A DNA stretch of 54,159 bases. Origin: Candidatus Mediterraneibacter pullistercoris. GTDB taxonomy: Bacteria > Bacillota > Clostridia > Lachnospirales > Lachnospiraceae. A program made the position numbers and the translations under genes. Shown one piece after another: positions 43,031 to 52,234 of this stretch. Each line of letters starts with the position of its first letter. Positions within the stretch are counted from its first letter, which is position 1. The stretch spans positions 1-54,159 of the forward strand of contig DXAU01000014.1 of NCBI GenBank assembly GCA_019116885.1, read 5' to 3'. A model generated the notes under the pieces. That model did not search any database. It was not told where the DNA came from and saw only the letters and a list, made by a program, of their open reading frames with translations.

Positions 43031-43378
43031 ATGACTTACGCAGATATGTTTTCAAAGGTAAAAGAGATGCTGATGGGGGCTGATGTAAGCGGGATACATG
43101 AGCACCTTGCATATCAGTTCAACATTACAGGCGAGGCAGAGGGGATATTTTATGTAGAGGTAAAAAACGGACAGCTCCATGTAGAGCCTTATGAGTATTT
43201 TGACCGTGACGCGATGTTCACGTGTACAGCAGAGAATCTGTTCAAAATCGCAGACGGGAAGACGGACCCGATTCTTGCGGTAACACTGGGAAAACTGAAA
43301 GTAGAAGGGAATATTGATAAGGCGCTGAAGCTGAAAGATTTGATTAAGAGCAGGAAAACCGGGAAAAAAAGCAGGTGA
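43031..43378 (+). CDS. SCP2 sterol-binding domain protein
   Basis: This 115-residue single-domain protein matches SCP2: YQFNITGEAEGIFYVEVKNG, then a central TCTAENLFKIADGK and LGKLKVEGNIDKALKL near the end. The fold has a hydrophobic tunnel that binds fatty acyl chains and other lipids. As first gene of an operon with ACP and ligase, it may carry or present the lipid substrate (inference). AAAAGGAGG precedes the ATG, directly after the operator boxes. Confidence 0.88.
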   Translation: MTYADMFSKVKEMLMGADVSGIHEHLAYQFNITGEAEGIFYVEVKNGQLHVEPYEYFDRDAMFTCTAENLFKIADGKTDPILAVTLGKLKVEGNIDKALKLKDLIKSRKTGKKSR

Positions 43379-43383
43379 TAAAA

Positions 43384-44328
43384 ATGGGCAGGATCTTAAA
43401 AGGCACAGCGGTTCTTCTGGGACTTACGGCAGCGGCAGAAACGGCTGGAACAGCATATTTTTACAGGCGGACTATGAAGCGCTTTAATGCAAAGACAGAG
43501 CGCACTATAAAGATGTCTGGTGTGGACTGGGAAAAATATTACCCGGTCATGCATGAGAGAAAAGACTGGATGATGGAACAGCCCCACGAGGATGTGTGGA
43601 TCACTTCTCACGACGGGCTGAAACTGCACGGTACATATTTCAAAGGAGACGAGGGCTCAAAAGCTGTCATTTGTTTCCACGGATATACAAGCAGAGGACT
43701 CAGTGATTACAGCAGCCTGTCATCTTATTACCTTAAGCGGGGATTCCGCATGCTTCTCATTGACGCACGGGCGCATGGGGAGAGCGAGGGGACCTACATC
43801 GGATTCGGAACCATGGACAGGATCGACGGGCAGAGATGGATTGAGTGGATGATTGAGAGGACCGGACAAGAAGCGCAGATCCTCCTGCATGGCAATTCCA
43901 TGGGCGGAGCCACAGTATGCATGATGAGCGGACTAAAGCTCCCGCCCCAGGTAAAAGGAATCGTCTCAGACTGTGCCTTTACTTCGGCAAAGGATGTGTT
44001 TACACATGTGCTCCACAGTATGTATCACCTGCCTGCATTTCCGATGATCCAGATCGCGGACCGGTTGAACAGGCGAAACGCCGGGTACGGACTGGACGAG
44101 TGCAATGCGGCCAGGGAAGTGAGAAAGGCAGAGGTGCCGTTTCTGTTCATCCACGGAGAGAAGGACGTTTTCGTACCCTGCCGTATGTGTGGGGAGATCT
44201 ATGAAAACTGTGCCTCCCGGAAAAGGAAGCTCATTGTCAAAGACGCAGGACACGGAGAGAGTTATTATAAGGACATGGCGGCTTATGAGGGGGCTCTCGA
44301 CTCATTTATCGGAGGAATCATGACATGA
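43384..44328 (+). CDS. Alpha/beta hydrolase with N-terminal anchor
   Basis: This is a 314-residue serine hydrolase. A hydrophobic N-terminal segment (about 5-25) may anchor it in the membrane. The catalytic elements are CFHGYTSRG (oxyanion side), GNSMGGA (nucleophile serine), GEKDVFVP (acid) and DAGHGES (histidine). The start is the ATG at 43384, 7 bases after AGGTG; a GTG at 43375 is an alternative. It is coupled to the next gene by an ATGA overlap. In this operon it could release or edit acyl groups, acting like a thioesterase (inference). Confidence 0.88.
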   Translation: MGRILKGTAVLLGLTAAAETAGTAYFYRRTMKRFNAKTERTIKMSGVDWEKYYPVMHERKDWMMEQPHEDVWITSHDGLKLHGTYFKGDEGSKAVICFHGYTSRGLSDYSSLSSYYLKRGFRMLLIDARAHGESEGTYIGFGTMDRIDGQRWIEWMIERTGQEAQILLHGNSMGGATVCMMSGLKLPPQVKGIVSDCAFTSAKDVFTHVLHSMYHLPAFPMIQIADRLNRRNAGYGLDECNAAREVRKAEVPFLFIHGEKDVFVPCRMCGEIYENCASRKRKLIVKDAGHGESYYKDMAAYEGALDSFIGGIMT

Positions 44329-45731
44329 TGAGGAAACGAAAGGGATACAAAGTGTATCCGCTCACTGCAGCACAGAAATTTCATCTATATTACGCTCCGC
44401 ACTGTCCGAGCATGGCTGTCCTGAATATCGGGACGAGCCTGACCATCGAGGTGGAGCTGGACTGGGAACAGCTTAAAAAGTCAATCAACGAAGCATATGC
44501 AAGAAACGAGGCCATGCGTGTGCGTCTGGCAAAGGACAAAGAGGGGAACTGGTATCAGTACGTGACAGATCCTGAAGAAATGGAGATCGAGTTTGCCGGC
44601 TTTTCGGAGGGCACTTTGGAGGAGGCAGAAGCCGTGATGCAGAAGTGGACAAGCGCTCCGTTTAAGATGTTCGACGCACCTCTGACAAGAGTGGTTATGA
44701 TCCAGATGCCGGACGGGTTCAACGGGGTGTATTTCCTTGGAAATCATATGATCGTGGACGCTCAGTCCCTGATCTGTTTCCTGAAAGATATCATCGAACT
44801 GTATTGCAGCGCGAAATATGAGGGCGTCCCGTATCCGAAAGATATGTCTTCCTATATCGAGCAGATCGAACGGGATTTCGCATATGAAGCAGGAAGCAGG
44901 GCGCAGCTCCGGGACGAGGAATATTTCAGGAAAGAGATCGAGGCGGGCGAGCCCATCTATAATGATCTCCATGGAAGAGACAAACTGGAGCATATGCGCG
45001 AGAGATTCAAAGATCCGAATTTACGATCTGCTTTCTGCGTGTCGGATGATATGAAGTCCGCGCTCGATATCTTTCATCTGGAGGAAGAGCCTACGAAGCG
45101 TCTGATGGATTTCTGTGGGAAATACCATGTCTCGCTGGCCTGCCTCCTGCTCATGGGCCTGCGCACATATTATCAGAAAATGAACGGCTATGAAGATGTG
45201 TCGCTGACCACGACAATCGCAAGGCGCGCTACGCTCAAAGAGAAGAAATCCGGCGGCACAAGGATTCACTCGTTTCCGTTTCGCACGATCTTCCCGGAGG
45301 ATATGAGATTTCTCGACGGCGTATATGCGCTCCGGGATAAGCAGAACGAATATTTCCGGCACGCAGACTATGATCCGACGGCGTATTTTGCCCATCGTGC
45401 AAAAGTCTACCCGCAGCCTGCGAAAGGGCTGACGTACGAACCGATCTCGCTGACTTACCAGCCCCTTACCTTAAAGGAGAAAGGGCTGGATCAACTGGGA
45501 GATATCCGCTATAAAACGAAATGGTATCCGAACGGGATATGTCCCCAGGGAATGTATCTTACCGTAATGCACCGCCCGGAGGACAACGGTCTGGATTTTA
45601 ACTTTGAGCATCAGATCAAAGCAGTTTCAAGAAAAGAGCTGGAATACCTGTATTACTATCTGTGCAGGATCATGTTTAAAGGCACGGAGAACCCGGATCT
45701 GTCCATTGGGGAGATTATGAAGCTAGTCTGA
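44325..45731 (+). CDS. Free-standing condensation-domain acyltransferase
   Basis: This 468-residue protein matches the condensation/CoA-dependent acyltransferase superfamily over its full length: YPLTAAQKFHLYY at the start, then GNHMIVDAQSL near 139-149. The general-base histidine (H141) and aspartate (D145) of HHxxxDG are kept; the first histidine is Asn. Such enzymes join an acyl group on a carrier protein to an amine or alcohol. The following genes encode a carrier protein and an adenylating ligase, which supply that acyl donor. The acceptor cannot be read from the sequence. Confidence 0.82.
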   Translation: MMRKRKGYKVYPLTAAQKFHLYYAPHCPSMAVLNIGTSLTIEVELDWEQLKKSINEAYARNEAMRVRLAKDKEGNWYQYVTDPEEMEIEFAGFSEGTLEEAEAVMQKWTSAPFKMFDAPLTRVVMIQMPDGFNGVYFLGNHMIVDAQSLICFLKDIIELYCSAKYEGVPYPKDMSSYIEQIERDFAYEAGSRAQLRDEEYFRKEIEAGEPIYNDLHGRDKLEHMRERFKDPNLRSAFCVSDDMKSALDIFHLEEEPTKRLMDFCGKYHVSLACLLLMGLRTYYQKMNGYEDVSLTTTIARRATLKEKKSGGTRIHSFPFRTIFPEDMRFLDGVYALRDKQNEYFRHADYDPTAYFAHRAKVYPQPAKGLTYEPISLTYQPLTLKEKGLDQLGDIRYKTKWYPNGICPQGMYLTVMHRPEDNGLDFNFEHQIKAVSRKELEYLYYYLCRIMFKGTENPDLSIGEIMKLV

Positions 45732-45780
45732 GCCTGACGGCAGCGTAATATAAGATCTGTAAACCGAAGGAGAGAGAATT

Positions 45781-46005
45781 ATGTATGAAAAATTAGTAGA
45801 TATTATCTGCAGATATGTTGAAACTGAGCCTGGAGACATCCGACCGGAGTCCCGTTTTGTAGAAGATCTGGGCTTTACATCTTTTGATTTCATGAGCATG
45901 CTCGGAGAGATCGAGGATGAGTTCGATGTGGAGATCGAGCAGTCAGAGGCGGTCAATATCCGCACAGTGCAGGAAGCCGTCGATTATCTTGAAACATTGG
46001 CATAA
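45781..46005 (+). CDS. Acyl carrier protein of the operon
   Basis: This 74-residue acidic four-helix protein has DLGFTSFDFMSM; S34 is the expected phosphopantetheine site (the usual DSL is TSF). It is not the fatty-acid-synthesis AcpP, whose motif is DSLD in an operon with fab genes. Here it stands between the condensation protein and the ligase, which should load it. AAGGAG precedes the start. Phosphopantetheinyl transferase is not in the window, so a housekeeping Sfp or AcpS would act on it. Confidence 0.9.
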   Translation: MYEKLVDIICRYVETEPGDIRPESRFVEDLGFTSFDFMSMLGEIEDEFDVEIEQSEAVNIRTVQEAVDYLETLA

Positions 46006-46043
46006 CAGTCAGACATACACCGGAGGGGAGGGAAGACCAAATC

Positions 46044-47552
46044 ATGCTTTGCAGTACAGTACGCCGGATTCTGGTTAATACAGAGGAGAGATACGGACCA
46101 GAAGACGCGGTGCGTTATAAGATCAGTAAAAATGAGATCAGATCGAAAACTTATACACAGTTAAGAGAAGACAGCGAGAGATTCTCGAATGTGCTGAAAA
46201 GCCTGGGAGCGCAGGGAAGCCATATCTCTGTGATCGGACCGACTTCATACACATGGCTGACGGCATATTTCGGAACTGTAAACAGCGGCAGCGTGATCGT
46301 TCCGCTGGATGTGAACCTCCCGGCAGAGGAAGTGTGCAGCCTGATTGAGCGTTCAGACTCAACGGTGCTTGTTTATGATGAAGTGCGAAAAGATGTTGCG
46401 GCGCTTGCAAAAGAGCGCTGTTCCGGTTTGAAATATCTCATTTCCATGCAGCAGACGGAGCACGATGGCTGTGCGTATGCGTTTGCAAAACTGCTGGAAG
46501 AACACAGAGGCGGCTTTGACTATGAGCCGCAGCCGGATCAGCTCTGCACGATCATGTTCACATCGGGAACGACGGGCAGGAGCAAAGGAGTCATGCTGAC
46601 GCACAGAAATGTGGCGGAAAATGCCACATGCCTGGATATGAAGATCCCGGAGCGGACAGTGATTATGACAGTGCTCCCGATCCACCATGCATATTGTCTG
46701 AGTATGGATATCCTGAAAGGCGTCTCTCTGGCAGCAGTGATATGCATCAATGATTCGCTCATGAGAGTTGCAAAGAATATCAAGCTCTTTAAGCCGGAGA
46801 TGATCCTGATGGTGCCGCTGATGATTGAGGCGATGGCGAAGAAACTGGAGGAGGCGTCCCTTCTTCCGGCAAAGATTGTAAAGAGCCAGGTGTTCGGAAA
46901 GCAGTTCCGCACGATTTGCAGCGGCGGGGCATATCTTGATCCGTCATACATCGACCTGTTTGAAAAATATGACATCACGATCCAGCAGGGATACGGTATG
47001 ACTGAGTGCTCCCCGGTCATCAGCACCTCCCAGAGCTGGAACATCCGCAAAGAGTCTGTCGGACAGCTTATGCCCAACTGTGAGGCAAAGACTGTGGATG
47101 GAGAACTCTGGGTAAAGGGGAGCAGCGTGATGCAGGGATATTACAAGATGCCGGAAGAGACGGCTGAAACGCTCGAGGATGGGTGGCTAAAGACCGGGGA
47201 TCTGGGATATGTAGACGACGAGGGGTTCGTCTACCTGACAGGACGCAGGAAGAATCTGATCATCACGAAGAACGGTGAGAATGTCTCCCCGGAAGAGCTG
47301 GAAAATGCACTCAGTTCTGACCGGCTTGTCGGAGAGGTTCTCGTCCGTGAGAAAGACGGAGTGATAGAAGCGGAGATATATCCGGACCAGGACTATGTGA
47401 AGAAGAAAAGAATAAAAGACATCCGGACAAAACTCCAGGAAGTGATTGACAAGTACAACAAGACTGCGGCTCCCCAGAAGAGGATCTACAGCCTGATCGT
47501 CCGCGATACAGAGTTTGAGAAGACGACGACAAGAAAGATCAAGAGATTCTAA
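46044..47552 (+). CDS. Acyl-adenylating ligase (ANL superfamily)
   Basis: This 502-residue enzyme of the acyl-CoA synthetase/adenylation-domain superfamily has FTSGTTGRSKGVMLTHRN near 172, YGMTECSPVIS, TGDLGYVDDEGFVYLTGRRK, and a C-terminal catalytic lysine region (KTTTRKIKRF). It activates a carboxylic acid with ATP and probably transfers it to the adjacent carrier protein. The overall look is of a fatty acyl ligase rather than an amino-acid adenylation domain, but the substrate pocket cannot be read with confidence. It is the last gene of the operon, followed by a hairpin. Confidence 0.88.
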   Translation: MLCSTVRRILVNTEERYGPEDAVRYKISKNEIRSKTYTQLREDSERFSNVLKSLGAQGSHISVIGPTSYTWLTAYFGTVNSGSVIVPLDVNLPAEEVCSLIERSDSTVLVYDEVRKDVAALAKERCSGLKYLISMQQTEHDGCAYAFAKLLEEHRGGFDYEPQPDQLCTIMFTSGTTGRSKGVMLTHRNVAENATCLDMKIPERTVIMTVLPIHHAYCLSMDILKGVSLAAVICINDSLMRVAKNIKLFKPEMILMVPLMIEAMAKKLEEASLLPAKIVKSQVFGKQFRTICSGGAYLDPSYIDLFEKYDITIQQGYGMTECSPVISTSQSWNIRKESVGQLMPNCEAKTVDGELWVKGSSVMQGYYKMPEETAETLEDGWLKTGDLGYVDDEGFVYLTGRRKNLIITKNGENVSPEELENALSSDRLVGEVLVREKDGVIEAEIYPDQDYVKKKRIKDIRTKLQEVIDKYNKTAAPQKRIYSLIVRDTEFEKTTTRKIKRF

Positions 47553-47560
47553 AATGTATC

Positions 47561-47591
47561 AGGAAAGCTCCCGCCAGCCGGGAGCTTTCCT
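47561..47591 (+). terminator. Hairpin at the end of the acyl-conjugating operon
   Basis: AGGAAAGCTCCCG (47561-47573) pairs perfectly with CGGGAGCTTTCCT (47579-47591). No T-run follows, so termination may be weak or need another factor. Confidence 0.55.
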
Positions 47592-47626
47592 GACTGAACG
47601 GATACGGAGAACCGGTGCGAACAAAC

Positions 47627-47656
47627 TTGACGGCAGCGAGAGATAATTGTTAATAT
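47627..47656 (+). promoter_or_regulatory. Candidate promoter for coaX
   Basis: TTGACG (47627-47632) and TAATAT (47651-47656) are spaced by 18 bases, about 57 bases before the coaX start. Confidence 0.5.
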
Positions 47657-47712
47657 AAGGTTACTGTGAACAGAGGCGACATAAGGAACATACAAAACGA
47701 GGGGGCGGATAC

Positions 47713-48489
47713 ATGCTGCTTACGATCGATGTAGGAAATACAAATATCACAATGGGGGTATTCCGGGACGAGGTTCTGCTCGGCATGTTCCGCATGACGA
47801 CAAAGCGTCCGCGTACATCCGATGAATATGGATTCACGATATGCGGTATACTGGAACAGCGCGGCATCGATCCCAAAGATATAAAAGACGTGATCATTGC
47901 ATCTGTTGTTCCGGATATCATGTATTCTTTTACAAGCGGAATTATCAAGTATCTGGGCACAACGCCGATCCTTGTATCCGCAGAGTCTGACACAGGGGTA
48001 AAAGTCATATCGGATCATCCGTCGAGAACCGGGGCTGACCGCATTGTCAATGCGGCGGCCGGACATGCGATAGCAATGGGGCCTGCTATTGTCATCGATT
48101 TCGGAACAGCGACCACGTATGACCTGATCGGACCTGACCGTACCCTTGAGGCGTGCATCATCGCTCCGGGCATTGAGACGGCAGGGCGCTCTCTGTGGGG
48201 CGGAGCGTCCATGCTCCCGGCAATACAGATAAAAAAGCCAGACACCATACTGGCGGGAGACACTGTCTCCGGCATGCAGGGCGGGCTTGTATTCGGAGCT
48301 ATCGGCCAGACGGAGTATATTGTAGAACGGATGAAAGAGGAGTCCGGCTACACAGACGCATATGTGATCGCTACAGGCGGGCTGGGAAGGATCGTTGCAA
48401 ATGAAACAGACTGCATTGATCTGTACGATCCCGAGCTTACCCTGAAAGGACTGCGGCTGATCTGCGACAGGATGAAAGGGAACGGATAA
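47713..48489 (+). CDS. coaX: Type III pantothenate kinase
   Basis: This 258-residue kinase of the ASKHA fold phosphorylates pantothenate in the first step of CoA synthesis. DVGNTNITMGVF (phosphate loop), the DHPSRTGADRIVNAAAGHA block with the active region, and VIDFGTATTYDLI are all present. Length is normal. It is followed 8 bases later by dusB. It lies next to the ACP operon, whose carrier protein needs a CoA-derived arm, but the separate promoter suggests no special link. Confidence 0.95.
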   Translation: MLLTIDVGNTNITMGVFRDEVLLGMFRMTTKRPRTSDEYGFTICGILEQRGIDPKDIKDVIIASVVPDIMYSFTSGIIKYLGTTPILVSAESDTGVKVISDHPSRTGADRIVNAAAGHAIAMGPAIVIDFGTATTYDLIGPDRTLEACIIAPGIETAGRSLWGGASMLPAIQIKKPDTILAGDTVSGMQGGLVFGAIGQTEYIVERMKEESGYTDAYVIATGGLGRIVANETDCIDLYDPELTLKGLRLICDRMKGNG

Positions 48490-48497
48490 ACAGAACT

Positions 48498-49457
48498 ATG
48501 AAACACTTAAAGATAGGAAACGTAGAACTTGAAAACCGATATATACTCGGACCGATGGCAGGTGTGACCGACCTGCCGTTTCGTCTGCTCTGCCGGGAGC
48601 AGGGCGCGGGTCTGCTCTGTATGGAGATGGTGAGTGCAAAAGCGATCTACTATAATAACAGGAACACAGAGAGCCTGTTGGAGATCCATCCTGATGAGAA
48701 GCCGGTCTCCCTGCAGCTCTTTGGCTCTGATCCGAAGATTATGAGCGAGATGGCGAAACGGATCGAGGATCGGCCGTTCGCGATCCTGGATATCAACATG
48801 GGATGTCCGGTGCCGAAAGTTGTCAAAAACGGCGAGGGATCAGCGCTCATGAAGAATCCGAAACTGGTCTATGAGATTGTCAGCGCCATCGTAAAAGCGA
48901 TCCACAAACCGGTAACGGTAAAGATCCGCAAAGGCTTTGACGACGACCATGTAAATGCGGTGGAGATCGCGAAGATCATAGAAGAAGCCGGAGCGGCAGC
49001 GGTGGCGGTTCACGGCCGGACAAGAGAACAATACTACAGTGGGAAAGCGGACTGGGACATCATCCGTCAGGTGAAAGAGGCAGTATCGATCCCCGTGATC
49101 GGAAACGGCGATGTTACAAGCCCGCAGAAAGCGGACGAACTGGTGAGGCAGACCGGATGCGACGGCGTCATGATCGCAAGGGGAGCCCAGGGCAATCCCT
49201 GGATCTTCTCCGAGATGATACACTGGGAAGAGACAGGAGAGCTCCCACCCCGACCGGACAAGGACGAAGTTCGTGACATGATGCTCAGACACGCCCGCCT
49301 GCAGCTGGAATACAAGGGTGAGTTTTCCGGCATCAGGGAGATGAGAAAACATGTGGCCTGGTATACGAAAGGGCTCAAAGGAGCGGCACGTCTCAGAGAG
49401 AAAGTGAACTCGGTAGAGAGTCTGGAAGAACTGAAAAATCTCTTGACATCATTATAG
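48498..49457 (+). CDS. dusB: tRNA-dihydrouridine synthase (DusB type)
   Basis: This 319-residue flavoprotein has the FMN-binding TIM barrel: GPMAGVTDLPFRLLCRE, NINMGCPVPKVVKNGEG with the catalytic cysteine, VKIRKGFDDDH and VHGRTREQYYSGKADW. It reduces uridines in the tRNA D-loop. It ends with a helical tRNA-recognition domain (REMRKHVAWYTKGLKGAAR). Its 3' end contains the promoter for greA. It is translated closely after coaX. Confidence 0.95.
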   Translation: MKHLKIGNVELENRYILGPMAGVTDLPFRLLCREQGAGLLCMEMVSAKAIYYNNRNTESLLEIHPDEKPVSLQLFGSDPKIMSEMAKRIEDRPFAILDINMGCPVPKVVKNGEGSALMKNPKLVYEIVSAIVKAIHKPVTVKIRKGFDDDHVNAVEIAKIIEEAGAAAVAVHGRTREQYYSGKADWDIIRQVKEAVSIPVIGNGDVTSPQKADELVRQTGCDGVMIARGAQGNPWIFSEMIHWEETGELPPRPDKDEVRDMMLRHARLQLEYKGEFSGIREMRKHVAWYTKGLKGAARLREKVNSVESLEELKNLLTSL

Positions 49458-49471
49458 AGTTTGGTTATAAT
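49443..49471 (+). promoter_or_regulatory. Consensus sigma-A promoter for greA-lysS
   Basis: TTGACA (49443-49448) and TATAAT (49466-49471) match the consensus at every base, with the ideal 17-base spacer. The -35 lies inside the last codons of dusB. A leader of about 105 bases follows. Confidence 0.88.
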
Positions 49472-49506
49472 ATTGAAATTGCGAAATAGACTTAAATGAC
49501 AGTATT

Positions 49507-49525
49507 ACAGGACATGCGGTCCTGT
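49507..49525 (+). other. Leader hairpin before greA
   Basis: ACAGGAC (49507-49513) and GTCCTGT (49519-49525) form a short perfect stem in the greA leader. No T-run follows, so it is not a terminator; it may stabilise the mRNA 5' end or pause the polymerase. Confidence 0.4.
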
Positions 49526-49582
49526 GTGAAAGACATCAAAATATAGAAAGAAACTTAGAGAAACAGAAAGGAAGCGTAACCA

Positions 49583-50068
49583 ATGGCAGAGGCAAAGAAA
49601 AGATTACTTACTTATGCCGGATTGAAGGCACTTGAGGATGAACTTGAAGATCTTAAAGTGGTGAAGAGAAAGGAAGTCGCAGCCAAGATCAAAGAGGCCA
49701 GAGAGCAGGGTGACCTCTCTGAAAACGCAGAGTACGACGCTGCAAAGGATGAGCAAAGAGACATCGAGGCCCGCATCGAAGAGCTTGAGGGAATCCTGAA
49801 AAATGCAGAGGTAGTTGTCGAGGATGAAGTTGACTTTGACAAGATTAATGTGGGATGTACGGTAAAAGTATTTGACGTCACATATGACGAGGAGATGGAG
49901 TTTAAGATCGTCGGATCTACAGAGGCGAACAGCCTTGAAGGAAAGATCTCTAACGAGTCACCGGTAGGCCAGGCGCTCCTCGGAAAGAAAGTCGGCGAGA
50001 CGGTAAGCGTTGAGACACAGGCCGGGGACATCCAGTACAAAGTGCTTGAGATCAGCCGTTCAAAGTAA
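49583..50068 (+). CDS. greA: Transcription elongation factor GreA
   Basis: This 161-residue protein has an N-terminal coiled coil carrying [15 protein letters not shown] at its tip, whose acidic residues enter the RNA polymerase channel, and a C-terminal FKBP-like domain ([18 protein letters not shown]). It rescues stalled polymerase by stimulating transcript cleavage. AGAAAGGAAG precedes the start. It is transcribed from a consensus promoter together with lysS. Confidence 0.96.
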   Translation: MAEAKKRLLTYAGLKALEDELEDLKVVKRKEVAAKIKEAREQGDLSENAEYDAAKDEQRDIEARIEELEGILKNAEVVVEDEVDFDKINVGCTVKVFDVTYDEEMEFKIVGSTEANSLEGKISNESPVGQALLGKKVGETVSVETQAGDIQYKVLEISRSK

Positions 50069-50083
50069 ACATATGACATGACA

Positions 50084-50118
50084 CAGACCTCTTAATACGC
50101 AGATGATTAAGAGGTCTG
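50084..50118 (+). other. Intercistronic hairpin between greA and lysS
   Basis: CAGACCTCTTAAT (50084-50096) and ATTAAGAGGTCTG (50106-50118) form a perfect 13-base stem with a 9-base loop. There is no T-run after it. It may be an mRNA processing or stability element, or a weak attenuator. Confidence 0.55.
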
Positions 50119-50147
50119 AATTCGCGTGTAAGGAAGGAGAAAAGACA

Positions 50148-52079
50148 TTGGCACAGCAGCAGAAAAACGGACAGGAACCAGATCTGAACCAGTTGAGAAA
50201 GGTGCGCCGCGAGAAACTTGCGGAGCTGCAGCAGAACGGAAAAGATCCGTTCGCCATTACCAAATATGACCAGACGCATCACAGCCAGGAGATCAAAGAT
50301 AACTTTGATGAGCTTGAAGGCACGACAGTATCCATCGCAGGACGCATGATGTCCAAGCGTGTGATGGGCAAGGCGTCTTTCTGCAATGTGCAGGACGTGA
50401 AAGGAAATATTCAGTCCTATGTGGCACGTGACAGTGTCGGAGAGGAGAACTACAAAGAGTTCAAGAAACTGGATGTGGGCGATGTGATCGGCATCGAGGG
50501 TGAAGTGTTCAGGACAAAGACCGGAGAGATGTCCATCCATGCATCCCATGTGAAGCTGCTCTCCAAGAGCCTTCAGATCCTTCCTGAGAAGTTCCACGGA
50601 CTGACGAACACAGACATACGTTACCGTCAGAGATATGTGGATCTTATTATGAATCCGGAAGTGAAAGATACATTTATCAAGCGCTCAAAGATCTTAAGCT
50701 CGATCAGACGTTACCTTGACGGCGAGGGCTTTATGGAAGTGGAGACGCCGATGCTCGTAAGCAATGCGGGCGGGGCTGCCGCAAGGCCGTTTGAGACGCA
50801 CTTCAACGCACTGGATGAAGATTTTAAGCTGCGAATCTCTCTGGAACTTTACCTTAAGAGACTGATTGTGGGCGGACTTGAGAGAGTATATGAGATCGGC
50901 CGTGTGTTCCGAAATGAAGGACTGGATACAAGGCATAACCCGGAGTTCACACTGATGGAGCTCTATCAGGCATATACGGACTACAATGGCATGATGGATC
51001 TGACCGAGAACCTGTACCGTCATGTGGCGCAGGAAGTGCTGGGCACGACAAAGATCGTCTACAACGGCGTTGAGATGGATCTTGGAAAACCGTTCGAGCG
51101 CATCACAATGGTAGACGCCGTAAAGAAATACGCAGGCGTAGACTGGAACGAAGTGGAGACTCTGGAACAGGCAAGAGAGCTTGCAAAAGAGCATAACGTA
51201 GAGTTCGAGGAGAGACATAAGAAGGGCGATATCCTGAACCTGTTCTTTGAGGAGTATGTAGAGGAACATCTGGTACAGCCGACATTTGTTATGGATCATC
51301 CGGTTGAGATATCTCCGCTTACAAAGAAGAAACCGGAGAATCCGGACTATGTGGAGCGTTTCGAGTTCTTCATGAATGGCTGGGAGATGGCGAACGCTTA
51401 CTCCGAGCTCAATGATCCCATCGATCAGAGAGAGCGCTTCAAAGCGCAGGAAGAACAGCTGGCACAGGGAGATGAGGAAGCGAACACGACAGATGAAGAC
51501 TTCCTGAACGCTCTGGAGATCGGTATGCCGCCGACAGGCGGTATCGGATTCGGTATCGACAGAATGTGCATGCTGCTTACAGACAGCGCGGCGATCCGTG
51601 ATGTGCTGCTCTTCCCGACAATGAAGAGCATCGGCGGAGTAAAGAGCGAAAATGGTGTAAAAAATCAGCCTTCTGAAGCACCGAAAACCGAGCCGAAAAA
51701 GATTGATTTCTCTAATGTGAAGATTGAGCCAATCTTTGAGGAAATGGTTGATTTTGAGACTTTCAGCAAGTCCGATTTCCGTGCAGTTAAGGTTTTGGCT
51801 TGTGAGGCAGTTCCGAAGTCAAAGAAACTTCTCAAGTTTACATTAGATGACGGAGAACGCAAAGACCGTGTGATCTTAAGCGGTATTCACGAGTATTATG
51901 AGCCGGAAGAACTGATTGGCAAGACCTGTATTGCTATTGTAAACCTGCCGCCGAGAAAAATGATGGGCATTGATTCCGAGGGTATGCTGATTTCAGCAGT
52001 ACACGAGGAAGATGGTCGTGAAGGACTCAACCTTTTAATGGTTGATAATCACATTCCGGCAGGAGCGAAGCTCTATTAA
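50148..52079 (+). CDS. lysS: Lysyl-tRNA synthetase (class II) with C-terminal tRNA-binding domain
   Basis: This is a 643-residue protein. Residues about 1-493 are a normal class II LysRS: an N-terminal OB domain ([19 protein letters not shown]), motif 2 [19 protein letters not shown], and motif 3 [15 protein letters not shown]. About 150 extra residues follow, matching the tRNA-binding (EMAP/MetRS C-terminal) domain ([38 protein letters not shown]). The start is TTG at 50148, 8 bases after AAGGAAGGAG. Base composition falls from 33 of 60 G+C (51541-51600) to 24 of 60 (51661-51720 and 51721-51780), so the tail seems to have a different origin. Confidence 0.93.
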   Translation: MAQQQKNGQEPDLNQLRKVRREKLAELQQNGKDPFAITKYDQTHHSQEIKDNFDELEGTTVSIAGRMMSKRVMGKASFCNVQDVKGNIQSYVARDSVGEENYKEFKKLDVGDVIGIEGEVFRTKTGEMSIHASHVKLLSKSLQILPEKFHGLTNTDIRYRQRYVDLIMNPEVKDTFIKRSKILSSIRRYLDGEGFMEVETPMLVSNAGGAAARPFETHFNALDEDFKLRISLELYLKRLIVGGLERVYEIGRVFRNEGLDTRHNPEFTLMELYQAYTDYNGMMDLTENLYRHVAQEVLGTTKIVYNGVEMDLGKPFERITMVDAVKKYAGVDWNEVETLEQARELAKEHNVEFEERHKKGDILNLFFEEYVEEHLVQPTFVMDHPVEISPLTKKKPENPDYVERFEFFMNGWEMANAYSELNDPIDQRERFKAQEEQLAQGDEEANTTDEDFLNALEIGMPPTGGIGFGIDRMCMLLTDSAAIRDVLLFPTMKSIGGVKSENGVKNQPSEAPKTEPKKIDFSNVKIEPIFEEMVDFETFSKSDFRAVKVLACEAVPKSKKLLKFTLDDGERKDRVILSGIHEYYEPEELIGKTCIAIVNLPPRKMMGIDSEGMLISAVHEEDGREGLNLLMVDNHIPAGAKLY

Positions 52080-52159
52080 AACGAGATGTACTTCATTTTC
52101 TGAAAATCCCAGATTTTATATAAATACACCAATTTTACACCAAATTTTTTAAAAGGGTG

Positions 52160-52197
52160 AAATCCTCGGAAGAAAATGTATCTTCCGGGGATTTTTT
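52160..52197 (+). terminator. Intrinsic terminator after lysS
   Basis: AAATCCTCGGAAGA pairs with TCTTCCGGGGATTT (one G-T pair) and runs into TTTTTT. This closes the greA-lysS transcription unit. Confidence 0.88.
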
Positions 52198-52234
52198 CAC
52201 GTTCAAAGAGTTATTTTAGGAAGGTGGGAAAAGC

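Noticed and set aside
49458-50147. T-box riboswitch controlling lysS
   Set aside because: No T-box core sequence or antiterminator is seen; only simple hairpins lie in the leaders.
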